64,000 bases of DNA from Akkermansia massiliensis (GCF_018847375.1 NZ_CP072036.1:2108001-2172000), one strand, 5' to 3'. Counted from the first letter of the stretch, positions 41,874 through 51,210 are shown. Numbers and translations: made by a program. Notes: a model not told the origin generated them from the letters alone.

Positions 41874-42587
41874 TCAGCAGGCGCAGCCTCTCCGGCGGCC
41901 TGGCGAAGCTTGTGCGGGCAGGATGGTGATGATTTGGTTCTGCAGCAACTGCACTTTGGAGGCGCGCTGTGCTGTGATGTTATTGGTTTGCTGGAGGGGA
42001 TAACACCCTTGATTGCTGTTACCGAGCTCATCTATATCAAATAACCGGTTTTCTCCCCAGTGCTTGGCGAGCAGTTTGGAGTTATCCGTTGTTGCATATC
42101 CGGCAATAACGCACCAATGTGCATGCGGAAGGTCCGTCCACTGGACGCCAGTCCGGGGGAAACCGTGTTTTTCGTTTTGCTTATCATTGATAACTTGAAA
42201 AGGAACGAGGGCATACCCTCCCTGATCAATGGTGTCCCGGATGGTTTGTTCATGAAATAACTGGCAGGCGGCGGAGCAGCTTCCGTTGGCTCTCGCATGG
42301 ATGAAACGGGCAAAATCGTGGGGATGGAAAACTTCCCCTACCTCGCTTAAACAGCCCTCTGCACGATTGGTGAGGGGATATTGAACGGCCAATTTTAAAA
42401 GCTCCATATTCGTCCATGCGGCATCAGGATTGAAGCAATTGAGGACATAGGAGGCTGCGTAAAAGCCGCAGGAGGGGTGGGACGTCTGCCGGTCCATCTC
42501 CTCCCGATAGGTATTGGGAACGGTACACATGACGTAGCCTGCGTAATGGGCTGAGGAGAAGGCGAGTATATTTTGGTTCCGTGTCAT
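41874..42587 (-). CDS. Candidate papain-like cysteine protease
   Basis: The 237-residue soluble protein has SHPSCGFYAASYVL (Cys40 at a helix start), then LPHAHWCVIAGYATTDN (His157) and KHWGENRLFDIDELGNSN. A Cys-His-acid order with CG-x-x-A, HW-x-x-x-x-GY and an acidic/Asn strand is the pattern of C39-like and UPF0692 (ACTMAP-type) cysteine proteases. No signal peptide or ABC transporter is adjacent. The C-terminus (RRRGCAC) is Cys-rich. Not assigned to a family with certainty; catalysis is inferred. Confidence 0.6.
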   Translation of the reverse strand: MTRNQNILAFSSAHYAGYVMCTVPNTYREEMDRQTSHPSCGFYAASYVLNCFNPDAAWTNMELLKLAVQYPLTNRAEGCLSEVGEVFHPHDFARFIHARANGSCSAACQLFHEQTIRDTIDQGGYALVPFQVINDKQNEKHGFPRTGVQWTDLPHAHWCVIAGYATTDNSKLLAKHWGENRLFDIDELGNSNQGCYPLQQTNNITAQRASKVQLLQNQIITILPAQASPGRRRGCAC

Positions 42588-43053
42588 CTTGATTACCGGG
42601 GTTCATGGAGCCGGTGAATGAAGATATACGGCTGGAGGAAAATTCCGGAAAGGCTGGCTTGGCGGGAGGAGGCATCCGGTTTTTAAAAGGCGCCTAAACC
42701 ATGTTGGAAAAGGGCGCCGTATTCAGGATTCGGGGTGTAGCGTTGGCTCGTTTGGAACTATACGGATGGGAACAGGTAGATAGCAAATGGAGAGGGGCAA
42801 CGCGTTTTTTGGCGGCGGCAGGGAGCATCCGGAATGGTTTTATCTTTTTCCTCAGGCGTCAGCCGGGCCTGCGAGCATGCGCGGAGGCGGGACGGCTTGC
42901 AGACAGCCAGCTTCCATGCTAAAAGGCAGGGAAGGAAAGTAGAATAATTCGGCGGGTATGGAAGGAAAGTTTTCTCCTGCGTTCTGCTTCCCGGAAAACG
43001 GTGATTCCGGAACATTGAAGCAAACACGGAGCGGCAACTCCCATCAACATGAT
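42588..43053. other. Intergenic gap, 466 bp
   Basis: I see no supported gene. Short rightward frames exist (42701-42922 and the upstream extension of the pentapeptide gene from 42958), but neither has family support. Two GGCGCC sites flank a possible weak hairpin at 42688-42714. Confidence 0.4.
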
Positions 43054-43611
43054 ATGACTGAAAACGAGACCTTTGAGAAAGTGGATTTCCATGAAATGGA
43101 GCTGGATGATGAATACTATGATTGCGTATTCGTCGCGTGTGATTTTTCAAAGCTGGTCATCCGGAATACCGATTTTGAGAAGTGCGAGTTCAGGGCGTGC
43201 AATTTCACGCTGGCCAGCTTCAAGGGAGCCCTCCGGGATGTTGCCTTTGCCGACTGCAAGATGACTGGCGCAGACTTTACGGACATCGACAGGTTTTCGG
43301 ACGGCCTGGTCTTTGAAAACTCGCATCTTGATTATGCCAGCTTTGTAGAAGCCAGGTTGCGGAAAACCGTTTTTCGCGGCTGCAAGATGTATGAGGGGTA
43401 CTTCAATGACGCCGACATGGCGGAATCCGTTTTTGACCGCTGTGACCTGGAACGGGTTTCTTTCGTCGGAACCAATTTGGAGAAAGCCGATTTTTCAACC
43501 TCTTTCAACTTTTCGATCAATCCCGCCATGTGCAAGCTGAAAAAGGCGGTCTTTTCCCGGCATGGGCTGGAAGGGCTGCTCGCCCATCTGGACATTGACA
43601 TCAGGGGATAG
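43054..43611 (+). CDS. Pentapeptide-repeat protein (Qnr/McbG-like)
   Basis: From MTENETFEKVDFHEMELDDE the 185-residue protein runs in five-residue steps with F or L at the centre: CDFSK, TDFEK, CEFRA, CNFTL, ASFKG, VFRGC, SVFDR, CDLER, VSFVG, ADFST. This gives the right-handed quadrilateral beta-helix of the family. A break near residues 100-115 and a C-terminal helix (HGLEGLLAHLDIDI) resemble Qnr/McbG proteins that protect DNA gyrase from inhibitors; that role is not proven here. ATG at 43054 is preferred; 42958 would add an unrelated leader. Confidence 0.8.
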   Translation: MTENETFEKVDFHEMELDDEYYDCVFVACDFSKLVIRNTDFEKCEFRACNFTLASFKGALRDVAFADCKMTGADFTDIDRFSDGLVFENSHLDYASFVEARLRKTVFRGCKMYEGYFNDADMAESVFDRCDLERVSFVGTNLEKADFSTSFNFSINPAMCKLKKAVFSRHGLEGLLAHLDIDIRG

Positions 43612-43671
43612 GAGCGCGGCCACGGTTTAACTGGAATACGGAATAGGCCGTTATAGCGGGTAAAACAAGAA

Positions 43672-43702
43672 TGCGGGCATTCCCGTTTCAGGAATGCCCG
43701 CA
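43672..43702 (-). terminator. Terminator of the rsgA unit
   Basis: A perfect 12-bp stem (43672-43683 with 43691-43702, 7-base loop) is followed on the minus strand by TTCTTGTTTT. It could also end rightward transcription of the pentapeptide gene. Confidence 0.75.
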
Positions 43703-43717
43703 CCGTTTCAACGCAGG

Positions 43718-44773
43718 TTAGAATTTGGAATTCCGCTTCTTCACTTCCTCTACGAGTTTGGAAAGGGATTTTCCCTTTTTGCGCTTATCATGTTCCGAAG
43801 CGGAAAAGTATTCCGCTTCCCGCCGGAGCTTCAGATAGCTTTCATAAACCTCGCGGTCCAGCAGGCCGGTGTTCACTGCTTCCAGGACGGCGCATCCGGG
43901 CTCATGGATATGCCCGCAATTCTTGAAACGGCATGCCGCCGCGAAGTCGGAAATATCCAGCGCTTCTGCAAGGGAACCGGGCTGGCCGATCGCCAGGCCG
44001 AATTCCCGGACGCCCGGAGTGTCTATTAAAACGCCCGAACCGTCCATCAATACCATTTCCCGGCGGGTGGACGTGTGCCGTCCTTTGCCCGTGGAGGAGC
44101 TTATATGGGAGGTGGACAGGACCGGTTTTCCGCACAGCGCATTCACCAGGGAACTTTTCCCGACGCCTGAGGAACCGACAAACACCACTGTTTCCCCTTC
44201 CGGAATGGACTCCCGCAGCCGTAGAATCGACTGGGGTTCATGAATGCTTGTAAAAAATACAGGCATCCGGCGCTCCAGGTGTTTGACCTGTTCTTCAATG
44301 CCCTGCCTGTCAAACCCTAGATCGGCCTTGTTCAGCACCAGTACGGGTTTGATTCCCTCTTCCAATATCTGAACCATGAAACGCTCGGCTCTGCGGATAT
44401 TGAAATTATCATCCAGGCTCTGGACAATGAATGCCTTGTCCACGTAAGAGGCGATGGCCTGCCTGTCGGAAACCGTTCCGCTTTTCTTGCGGTACAGGGT
44501 CCGTTCATGGGGCAGCACATCGACGATGATTCCTTTCGTTTCATCAAAGGGCTGGAAAATCACCCAGTCGCCCGTGCAGGGCAGTTCAAAGGCTGGTTTT
44601 TCATACATCATGTTTCCCCTTAATTCGCACTGGAACACTCCGTTCTCCGCCACGATCTCATAACACGTCCTGTGCACGATGGCGATGCGGCCATGGGGCA
44701 GGGCGCTGTACGTAGATTCCCGTTTGAGCCGGCTTAACTTCTCATTCCAGCCGTAAGCATTTAAATGAATCAT
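43718..44773 (-). CDS. rsgA: RsgA, ribosome small-subunit-dependent GTPase
   Basis: RsgA checks 30S maturation and releases RbfA. The 351-residue protein has an OB-fold start, then a circularly permuted GTPase: NKAD (148-151, G4) comes before GSSGVGKSS (200-208, G1) and DTPG (251-254, G3). The C-terminal zinc site [14 protein letters not shown] follows. Its start overlaps the stop of the methyltransferase gene by four bases (ATGA), so the two are translationally coupled. Confidence 0.93.
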   Translation of the reverse strand: MIHLNAYGWNEKLSRLKRESTYSALPHGRIAIVHRTCYEIVAENGVFQCELRGNMMYEKPAFELPCTGDWVIFQPFDETKGIIVDVLPHERTLYRKKSGTVSDRQAIASYVDKAFIVQSLDDNFNIRRAERFMVQILEEGIKPVLVLNKADLGFDRQGIEEQVKHLERRMPVFFTSIHEPQSILRLRESIPEGETVVFVGSSGVGKSSLVNALCGKPVLSTSHISSSTGKGRHTSTRREMVLMDGSGVLIDTPGVREFGLAIGQPGSLAEALDISDFAAACRFKNCGHIHEPGCAVLEAVNTGLLDREVYESYLKLRREAEYFSASEHDKRKKGKSLSKLVEEVKKRNSKF

Positions 44774-45549
44774 TGTTCCGTCTTTTTTGCGATGTAAAAC
44801 ACGTAGCCGTAGAATTCCTTGTACCTGCGGTATAATTCCTCTTCATGGCGCAGGGATGCGACTAATTCCGCGGCGGCTTCATTTCCCGGATATTGATGAA
44901 GGAACATTTCCTGCACGGGAACCTGCGGAGCGTAATAATGCTCCGTCCAGCAGCTTTCCGGCAGAATGAAGGAAGCGACAGGCACGTACCCGGCCCTCTG
45001 TATCTGGGCTATCTTGTTGGGTATGGTGTCTATCTCCGGATACATGTCCATCCAGAAGCGGTGAATCTCTTCCGGACGTTCCGCGGTAAACCACGAGCTT
45101 TCGGAAATGGCCAGGTAGCCTCCCGGTTTCAGGAACTTGCGCCATTCGTTCAGCCCCCGTTCAAAGCCGATATTGTAAATGGCCCCTTCCGACCAGATCA
45201 GGTCCAGTTCTTCTTCTGCAAAAGGGAGCTTGTCCATGGAACCGACGATGCCTTCTACCCTGTCCTGCAAGCCTGACTGTGTTGCCTGGCGGTTGAAGAT
45301 GCGGATGAAATCCGGGAACAGGTCAAGCCCCGTAACGCTTCCCTGAACATGTGCGGCAAGCGTCCTGGTCTGTCCGCCCGTGCCGCAGCCGAGGTCGGCG
45401 ATGCGGGATTGTCCGGTCAGATTGTCAATGAAGCCGAGGGCCTTGAGGGTAGCCTCCGGGCTGCCGGGGCCCTGCCGTTCCAGGCGCGAGAAATATTCGC
45501 AGATGAAATTGAAATCGAATTCGTGAATTGTTTTGTTTTTATTACTCAT
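44770..45549 (-). CDS. SAM-dependent methyltransferase (class I)
   Basis: The protein has [18 protein letters not shown] (motif I), GLDLFPDFI (post I), and a C-terminal substrate part with several Trp and Tyr. The N-terminal [20 protein letters not shown] is typical of small-molecule methyltransferases often annotated near UbiE/SmtA-like enzymes. Substrate unknown. It is coupled to rsgA. ATG at 45549 (MSNKNKT) is preferred over 45582. Confidence 0.82.
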   Translation of the reverse strand: MSNKNKTIHEFDFNFICEYFSRLERQGPGSPEATLKALGFIDNLTGQSRIADLGCGTGGQTRTLAAHVQGSVTGLDLFPDFIRIFNRQATQSGLQDRVEGIVGSMDKLPFAEEELDLIWSEGAIYNIGFERGLNEWRKFLKPGGYLAISESSWFTAERPEEIHRFWMDMYPEIDTIPNKIAQIQRAGYVPVASFILPESCWTEHYYAPQVPVQEMFLHQYPGNEAAAELVASLRHEEELYRRYKEFYGYVFYIAKKTEQ

Positions 45550-45706
45550 TAATTTAGTAAATGTTGTATGCCATGAGGGCACGGCACAGCGGCGCCGTCA
45601 TCGTGGCAGATAGATTAACGTTGAAATTCCAATAATACGGAACTTCCTCCCGGAAGGGATAATCCGGGAGCAAACAAAAGGGGACAACCGCTACGGAAAG
45701 TACCGG

Positions 45707-45735
45707 TTGTTTACAAGGCCGAGGCCGATTTAAAT
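45707..45735 (+). promoter_or_regulatory. Possible promoter of the structured RNA
   Basis: TTGTTT (45707-45712) and TTAAAT (45730-45735) are separated by 17 bases on the rightward strand, placing a start near 45742. Confidence 0.35.
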
Positions 45736-45741
45736 GAAGTA

Positions 45742-45968
45742 TTAAACATGAAGCAAAGATATATCGTCTTGTGCCGGACTGGAAATGCGCTGCCGATAAG
45801 ATTGTTTCAGAAGCAACTTTTCCGGTGCGGCGGGGAACAGGGGTAAATCCCCGTTCGCCTCATATCTTCTCTGTAATTTGTATTTCCAATACTTTCCCGA
45901 AAGTATGCCCGCGGACAGGATGTGCGGGCCGTGCCGGAATTTCGCACGGTCCGGCTGTCTTTTTCAAG
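45742..45968 (+). ncRNA. Candidate structured RNA of unknown class with riboswitch-like ending
   Basis: GCCGGAC (45773-45779) pairs with GTCCGGC (45949-45955), closing about 180 bases. Inside are GGGG/CCCC with a GTAAAT loop (45839-45852), ATACTTTC/GAAAGTAT (45888-45905) and GCCCGC/GCGGGC (45907-45929). The last hairpin, GGCCGTGC (45928-45935) with GCACGGTC, is followed by TTTTT and shares bases with the closing helix, so the two cannot form together. The GGGGAACAGGGGTAAATCCC stretch recalls cobalamin and FMN riboswitch cores, but the other conserved blocks are missing. No gene follows on this strand. Confidence 0.4.
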
Positions 45969-46036
45969 ACATTATTATGTCTGCTGTTCTCCGGAGCCGG
46001 AAAAAACGTCATTCCCGCGCGTCGGGGATGCTTCCT

Positions 46037-47395
46037 CTACTCCGTCTTTCCGTACCTGCGCGCCCGGAAGGAATAGGCTACCGCCACCACGGCGGCGAGT
46101 ATGGCGTACAGGATGAAGCGGTCTGTGGAGATGGCGTTGGCGGATTCTCCGTTGGACAGGAAAAAGGTGATGGCGGCCACCAGCATGTTGCCTGCAAAGA
46201 TGGTGAGGTTCCAGAAGCTGGTGATGACGCTTTTCAAATGCAGCGGAGCCTGCGTGTAGGCGAATTCGAGGCCGGTGGTGCTGAGCAGGATCTCGGAAAT
46301 GGTGAGCACGCAGTAGGGGATCAATTGCCACGCGATGGACATGGAGGCGCCTCCCTCCAGCCTGTATTGCAGGAAAGCGACAATCAGGAACGTCACAGAG
46401 CTCAGGGCCAGCCCCGTTCCAAGGCGCACCAGGGGCCGCGCCAGCGTCACCACCTTCGGATAGACGAATACGGTGATCAGTGGAATGAACACCATCACGA
46501 AAATGGGATTGGCCGCCTGGATTTGCGCCGGCCCGATGGACCAGTCTCCGCCGCCCGGGAGCGGGATGGAAAGGGGAATCATCCTGCTGCCCTGGGCCAC
46601 CCAGGAGGAGGCCGTCTGTTCAAAGATGGACCAGAAGGGAATGATGAAGACAAAGATGGAGAGGATTTTCAGGATGTGCCGGGCGTCCTCCACGGCGGAA
46701 GCTCCGCAGCGTTGCTCCGCATTCTTCCAGCCCCCGTGGAACAGGACGATGAAGAGCACTTTCCAGAAGCCGGCGCGGCCGTTGTTGCGTTCAGGCGGCG
46801 TTCTGTGGTACTTCTTGCGGCCCAGCCAGAAGACGAAGGTGGCGATGCCCATGAAAATGCCCGGAACGGCAAACGCCCAACTGTACCCGTAATGCTGTTC
46901 CATGGCCGGAATGACCAGGAAGGAGAAGAAGGAGCCCAGGTTGATAGCCCAGTAAAAGGCATTGAAGGCCTTGGTCATCAACTGCGGGGATTTGTCCGGA
47001 ATCTGGTCCCCCATGAAGGCGGAGACGCAGGGCTTGATGCCTCCCGCGCCCAGCGCGATGATGAACAGGCCCGTCATCAGGATGTAACGGCGCGCTTCAA
47101 TGGTATGGAAGAGGTCCGCCATGGCCAGGACTCCGTGCCCTACGCAGTAAAGCAGGGAAATGTAAAGAATGGTCTTGTACCGGCCCCATACCTTGTCCGC
47201 CAGCCATGCGCCCGCCAGGGGAAGCAGGTAAACCATTCCCGCGAAGACGTGGAGGGTGGCGGTGGCCCAGTTTTCGCTCATCAGCAGGTGGCCCGTCATG
47301 TACAGCATGAGGATGGACTTCATGCCGTAGAAGCTGAAGCGTTCGCAGGCTTCCGTTCCGATGATGTACCTGGACTGGGCGGGGAGGGCGCTCAT
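46037..47395 (-). CDS. POT-family proton-dependent oligopeptide transporter
   Basis: The 452-residue MFS-type protein starts with EACERFSFYGMKSIL, the E-x-x-E-R-F-x-x-Y-G proton/peptide motif of PTR2 transporters, then LPLAGAWLADKVWGRYKTI and a GAGGIKPCVSAFMGDQ motif. About 12 helices are visible. It imports di- or tripeptides driven by protons. It is the last gene before the structured RNA region and has no co-directional neighbour within 150 bases. Confidence 0.9.
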   Translation of the reverse strand: MSALPAQSRYIIGTEACERFSFYGMKSILMLYMTGHLLMSENWATATLHVFAGMVYLLPLAGAWLADKVWGRYKTILYISLLYCVGHGVLAMADLFHTIEARRYILMTGLFIIALGAGGIKPCVSAFMGDQIPDKSPQLMTKAFNAFYWAINLGSFFSFLVIPAMEQHYGYSWAFAVPGIFMGIATFVFWLGRKKYHRTPPERNNGRAGFWKVLFIVLFHGGWKNAEQRCGASAVEDARHILKILSIFVFIIPFWSIFEQTASSWVAQGSRMIPLSIPLPGGGDWSIGPAQIQAANPIFVMVFIPLITVFVYPKVVTLARPLVRLGTGLALSSVTFLIVAFLQYRLEGGASMSIAWQLIPYCVLTISEILLSTTGLEFAYTQAPLHLKSVITSFWNLTIFAGNMLVAAITFFLSNGESANAISTDRFILYAILAAVVAVAYSFRARRYGKTE

Positions 47396-47446
47396 GGATG
47401 ATGAAGGGGGAAGGGGGTCAGGGATGGCGGAACAAGGGCAATAAAA

Positions 47447-47474
47447 ATGATGGCCCCGGTGCGGGGGCCATCAT
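47447..47474 (-). terminator. Terminator of the PpiD-like gene
   Basis: A perfect 11-bp stem (47447-47457 with 47464-47474) closes a 6-base loop. TTTTTAT follows on the minus strand. Confidence 0.85.
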
Positions 47475-47552
47475 AGGAAGGTATTTTGGCGGCATTCCGC
47501 CCCTGTGCGGCGGGACACGGGGGTAATGACGGCTGCCAGGAAAGGAAGGGTG

Positions 47553-49328
47553 TTAGCGTTCCTGGTTCAGGATGGGGGCGATCTCCACCTTGTACTGGGC
47601 GATGCACGCTTTCAGCCAGTCCAGCATGATCATGGATTTGGCCTGGGCGGTCAGGGCCGGGGCAATCTGCTGGGTGGCCTTGATCTGGAACTCCGGCGTA
47701 TCCTCCAGTTCGCGCTTGACGAGCTGGGTCAGCAGGATGCCGTCCCCCGTGTTGATGGGCTGGGCCATCCGGCCGGGGTTAATGACGGAAACCGCCTGGA
47801 ATACTTCTTCAGGGACCGGGAGTTCCTTGGGCGGAGCCAGGCGGGAATTCATGGCGCGGTCCAGAAGGGCCTGGAGTTCTTCCTGGCTTCTGGCGTTTTG
47901 GAGGTTGACGCTGCTCAGGAGGGCGTTCGGATTGATGAAGGGACCGTAGGCGGCGGTCTTGGCTCCGGCCTTCCCGGCGATGGCGTTGAACTGTTCCACG
48001 GGCTTTTCAGCCTTCTGCAATTCCGTGTTGAGTTCGGCGGCGGCCTTGTTCATGGATTCCACGGTCATGCTTTCCAGCAGGTCGGCGCGGGCGCTGTTGC
48101 GGGCGGTTTCATAAGGCAGCGCCTTTACCGGGGTAACGCCTTCCAGGCGGACCAGGACGACCTGTCCGTTTTCCAGCACCTGCATGGTGCTGATCTGTTC
48201 GGCTCCGGTCTTGGCGCGCGCTTCTTCAATGGCCTTGGCGTCCGCATCCGCATTCAGGGCGGGGGCTCCCGTCAGGGAGAAGGCCACGTCCAGCAGGGTG
48301 GCGCTGCGTCCGTCGGAGGCGGACTGGTTGATCGGCTGGTTGATTTCCTGGGGCGCATTCTTGCGCGTCACGGCCGTGTAGGACTTCTTCTCCATCTTGC
48401 AGACGTCGGGAGTCTTGGCCAGGGCTTCACTGATGGCTTGGTCCATGTTCCTGCCGTTGGTGGCGTTCAGCGGTTCCCAGATGTCATTTTCCACCAGGTT
48501 CATGGTTTCCATGGTGGCGTTGGAAATATCGCCGGGCTTGGGAGCCTGGGCATCGCCCGCGGGGGTGAAGGTGTACACGGTGAAGAAGCGGGCTTCCTCG
48601 TTCTTGTAATTTTCCTTGTGCTTGTCCCAGAAGGTTTTGATTTCCTCTTCTCCCGGGTCCGTCTTGGGACGGAAGGCGCTCTTTTCCAGGAAGGCGGTGT
48701 TGACCGTGATCTGCTGGCTGTTGGACTCCGCCACGGCTTCGGCAAAACCGGATTCCACGGAAATGCCGCCGGTCAGCACGTCCTTGATGCGCACCAGGCT
48801 GATGGTGTCTTCCATCAGGCCGCGCAGCAGTTCCTCCTGAAGCTTCTTGCCCATGTTGCCGCGCATGGAAATGAAATTGTCGTACTTCCGGGGGTCGAAG
48901 ACGCCCTTCTCATCCTGGAATTCGGGAATGTTGCAGATGGCGTCGTCAATCTCCGTAGTATTGGGCGTCAGGCCCAGCCGGCTCGCCTCCCTGCGGATGA
49001 TGCCGCGGTAGGCCAGGAAAGCGGCGTTGGGATTATTCGTTTTCAGCAGGTGGCAGAGTTCCCGCAGGCTTTCTTCCGAGCTGAAATTGTCCTGGAGCAG
49101 CGGGCCGAAGGTGGAAGGGAAGGAGAAAGCCACGGACAGGCCGGTTCTGCCCATGCTGTTGTAATCCTTTTCTCCGTAAGACTTGCCGTCCACGGAAACG
49201 AAGGTTTGCTTGAACATGCCGGTCAGGGAGCCGCCGCTTACGTCCCCGCCGATGAACATGAGGCCCACAAACACCAGGGCCATGGCTGCCATGATGACGA
49301 TTGTATGTTTACGTAAGTAATCTAACAT
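47553..49328 (-). CDS. SurA/PpiD-type membrane-anchored periplasmic chaperone
   Basis: The 591-residue protein has one N-terminal membrane helix (residues 9-28) after MLDYLRKHT, then a SurA-N-like domain with EFQDEKGVFDPRKYDNFISM, followed by long helical regions and a C-terminal segment with AQPINTGDGILLTQLVKREL. This is the layout of PpiD foldases that help outer membrane proteins leave the Sec channel. A canonical parvulin rotamase signature is not evident, so activity may be chaperone only. Confidence 0.8.
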   Translation of the reverse strand: MLDYLRKHTIVIMAAMALVFVGLMFIGGDVSGGSLTGMFKQTFVSVDGKSYGEKDYNSMGRTGLSVAFSFPSTFGPLLQDNFSSEESLRELCHLLKTNNPNAAFLAYRGIIRREASRLGLTPNTTEIDDAICNIPEFQDEKGVFDPRKYDNFISMRGNMGKKLQEELLRGLMEDTISLVRIKDVLTGGISVESGFAEAVAESNSQQITVNTAFLEKSAFRPKTDPGEEEIKTFWDKHKENYKNEEARFFTVYTFTPAGDAQAPKPGDISNATMETMNLVENDIWEPLNATNGRNMDQAISEALAKTPDVCKMEKKSYTAVTRKNAPQEINQPINQSASDGRSATLLDVAFSLTGAPALNADADAKAIEEARAKTGAEQISTMQVLENGQVVLVRLEGVTPVKALPYETARNSARADLLESMTVESMNKAAAELNTELQKAEKPVEQFNAIAGKAGAKTAAYGPFINPNALLSSVNLQNARSQEELQALLDRAMNSRLAPPKELPVPEEVFQAVSVINPGRMAQPINTGDGILLTQLVKRELEDTPEFQIKATQQIAPALTAQAKSMIMLDWLKACIAQYKVEIAPILNQER

Positions 49329-49658
49329 GGAATGTTAAGTTGAAGATGCGCGTGTGGCCGGTCCCGGACTGACGGCAGCCTGGACAGCCCGGACCTTTTA
49401 CACCTTTTCCCGCCGCTAGGCAAGAACGAAGCTTTCCGCTTCCGGCGGCTTTTCCAAAACATTGCGGCATGCGCTTTCCTGTCATGAAGGGCGTTTCCGG
49501 TCACGGCAGAACAGTTTTTGACCTCGACGGTGATGCAAATACCCCTTATGTTGCTCCTGCGCGGAAGGTTCCGGATGCCGCAGGGCGGTCCGGCCTCGTG
49601 GGGCCTGTTCCCTCCCGCGCATGTCCGTAGCCGGATGTTCCTTTAATCGCAAGGATTT
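49329..49658. other. Intergenic gap, 330 bp, between divergent genes
   Basis: No gene or clear structure was found. It should hold the promoters of the leftward PpiD-like gene and rightward sufT, but I could not pick either with confidence. Confidence 0.4.
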
Positions 49659-50204
49659 ATGCTGAACCAGGTAGTAGAACTCAAAAGAGAAGTGACGGCG
49701 GTCCAGATCCCCAGAGGGGATGTGCTCACGCTGCCGGAGGGGGAACGCGTGTATATCACCCAGATACTGGGCGGCTCCTATACCGTGGCTACGGACCATG
49801 GCCTGGCCCGCATCTCCAGGGAAAATGCGGACGCCCTGGGAGCGGAAGCGGCGGAAGCCTCCCCGGAGGCGGCTGAACTGGATGAAAACGCCACGCTTGA
49901 AGAACGGGTATGGGATACGCTGAAATGCGTGTACGATCCGGAAATCCCCGTGGATATCGTCAACCTGGGCCTGATTTACGACGTGACCGTCATCGAGCTG
50001 GAAAACGGCCTGCATCACGTGGCGGTCAAAATGACTCTTACGGCGCCCGGCTGCGGCATGGGACCCCATCTGGTGATGGAGGCCAAGGACCGCATTGAAG
50101 CGCTGGAAGGCGTGGAGGCCGCGGATGTGGAAATGGTGTGGGACCCCCCCTGGAATCAGGACATGGTCAGCGAGGAAGGCAGGATGAAACTCGGATTGAT
50201 CTGA
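49659..50204 (+). CDS. sufT: SufT, iron-sulfur assembly protein (MIP18/DUF59)
   Basis: The 181-residue protein has the N-terminal extension of SufT (ELKREVTAVQIPRGD, YITQILGGSYTVATDHGLAR) and a C-terminal DUF59 domain: VWDTLKCVYDPEIPVDIVNL followed by GLIYDV, and MTLTAPGCGMGPHL with the conserved Cys, then VWDPPWNQDMVSEEGRMKLG. The family supports Fe-S cluster maturation. No other suf genes are adjacent. The next gene starts 4 bases after the stop. Confidence 0.9.
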   Translation: MLNQVVELKREVTAVQIPRGDVLTLPEGERVYITQILGGSYTVATDHGLARISRENADALGAEAAEASPEAAELDENATLEERVWDTLKCVYDPEIPVDIVNLGLIYDVTVIELENGLHHVAVKMTLTAPGCGMGPHLVMEAKDRIEALEGVEAADVEMVWDPPWNQDMVSEEGRMKLGLI

Positions 50205-50208
50205 CTCC

Positions 50209-50682
50209 ATGCCGGTGACATTGAAATTATCCGACGACGAGGCGCGCGATCTGGCGGAAATGCTTTCCACCGCCGCCACGGTGGCCGCCTCCAACCAGCA
50301 GGACGGGGCGGAAGGACGCCTGGTGGCATGGGGAAAGCTGGTCTCCCGGCTGATGGAGGAACTATCCGCCACGCCCAAACTGAAGGGCCGCATTGCCTAC
50401 GCGGACGATCTGGGTGGGTACGCCTTCACCCGGGAATATGAGGAAAACGCCTTTTTCCAGGACTGCCTGGACGAGTACCGGGACAACATTTTCTGGGCGG
50501 ACCTGGTGACGCGCATGGCGGACAAGGCCATCAGCGAACACCTGGGGCCGGAGTACTTTGAAAGCATGCCGGAGGAGGAACGCCGCCGGACGGCGGAAGC
50601 CCTGGAAAAATCCCTGTGGCAGGAATGCGCCAGGTACGGCATTGACCGGCTGGGTTTCATCCTTCCCCCGTCGGACGGTTAA
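50209..50682 (+). CDS. Hypothetical cytoplasmic protein, coupled to sufT
   Basis: The 157-residue acidic, helical protein has no signal peptide, no membrane helix and no motif I recognise. It starts 4 bases after sufT ends, so it is almost certainly co-expressed and may have a related role. Notable segments are GGYAFTREYEENAFFQDCLD and DRLGFILPPSDG. Confidence 0.7.
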   Translation: MPVTLKLSDDEARDLAEMLSTAATVAASNQQDGAEGRLVAWGKLVSRLMEELSATPKLKGRIAYADDLGGYAFTREYEENAFFQDCLDEYRDNIFWADLVTRMADKAISEHLGPEYFESMPEEERRRTAEALEKSLWQECARYGIDRLGFILPPSDG

Positions 50683-51055
50683 AAGGGAAAATTGTTCAAG
50701 GAATATCCGTGAACCGGATACTGCCTGAATGGCGGACGGCCCGGACTGCATGCGTGGATGCGCTGGGGATGGCTGGCGCGTGCGTCGTGCGTTTGCGTGG
50801 CTATTGAGCAGATGGACGGCGTATTTATCCTGTTCCAGGTTTTTGGCTGGCACGCGTTGCGGAAGCGCCGCAAGCCCTGCGTCAGCTGAAATGAAAAACG
50901 TCCGGCAGGGGGGTACTGGTTTTCAGGATAAAAAGTCCGCTGGCGCTCAGTTTTACCTTGGGGGCCGCGGGGGAGCTGCGGCAATCCCCGGATGGGCAGG
51001 ACAAATCCGGGCAGTTTCCGCGGACCGGGAATTGTTCATGCGCCGGGCCGGAGCC
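50683..51055. other. Intergenic gap, 373 bp
   Basis: No supported gene. It contains the 17-base motif CGCTGGCGCTCAGTTTT at 50938-50954, also present at 20799-20815. The rest shows GC-rich short dyads only. Confidence 0.45.
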
Positions 51056-51208
51056 TTATTCCTCCGGGTCCTCCGGCATGGGAGGGGTAGGGCTGCCCAG
51101 GTGTTCCGTCTCCTTGGGAGTGGAGAGCACCTTGTAATACGCCCATGCGGCGGCGGTCAATACGCCGCCGATGGAAACGATCATGGTTAGCCAGCCGGTA
51201 AGGGACAT
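51056..51208 (-). CDS. 50-residue single-pass membrane protein
   Basis: ATG at 51208 opens a frame MSLTGWLTMIVSIGGVLTAA followed by AWAYYKVLSTPKETEHLGS and an acidic Pro-rich end (PMPEDPEE), stopping at 51056. One hydrophobic helix (residues 4-24) is followed by a short charged cytoplasmic or periplasmic tail. It starts 2 bases after the stop of the DUF3472-like gene, so translation is probably coupled. It looks like small accessory subunits of transporters, but no partner transporter is adjacent. Confidence 0.6.
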   Translation of the reverse strand: MSLTGWLTMIVSIGGVLTAAAWAYYKVLSTPKETEHLGSPTPPMPEDPEE

Positions 51209-51210
51209 GA

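Larger units (their letters stand above)
45550..46036. other. Intergenic gap, 487 bp, holding a structured RNA candidate
   Basis: No coding frame here has family support. The right half holds a promoter-like sequence, a hairpin-dense block and a rightward terminator, listed as a candidate ncRNA. Left of it is a weak dyad, ACAACCG (45684-45690) with CGGTTGT (45704-45710). Confidence 0.45.

Noticed and set aside
45820..45930. Cobalamin or FMN riboswitch
   Set aside because: One core stretch resembles these classes, but the B12-box or the ACCGGCGG-type FMN blocks are missing and no vitamin gene follows; kept only as a structured RNA of unknown class.
45771..46076. 101-codon rightward frame in the structured RNA region
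   Set aside because: No Shine-Dalgarno sequence, no recognisable domain, and it runs through the terminator hairpin and into the antisense of the transporter gene.
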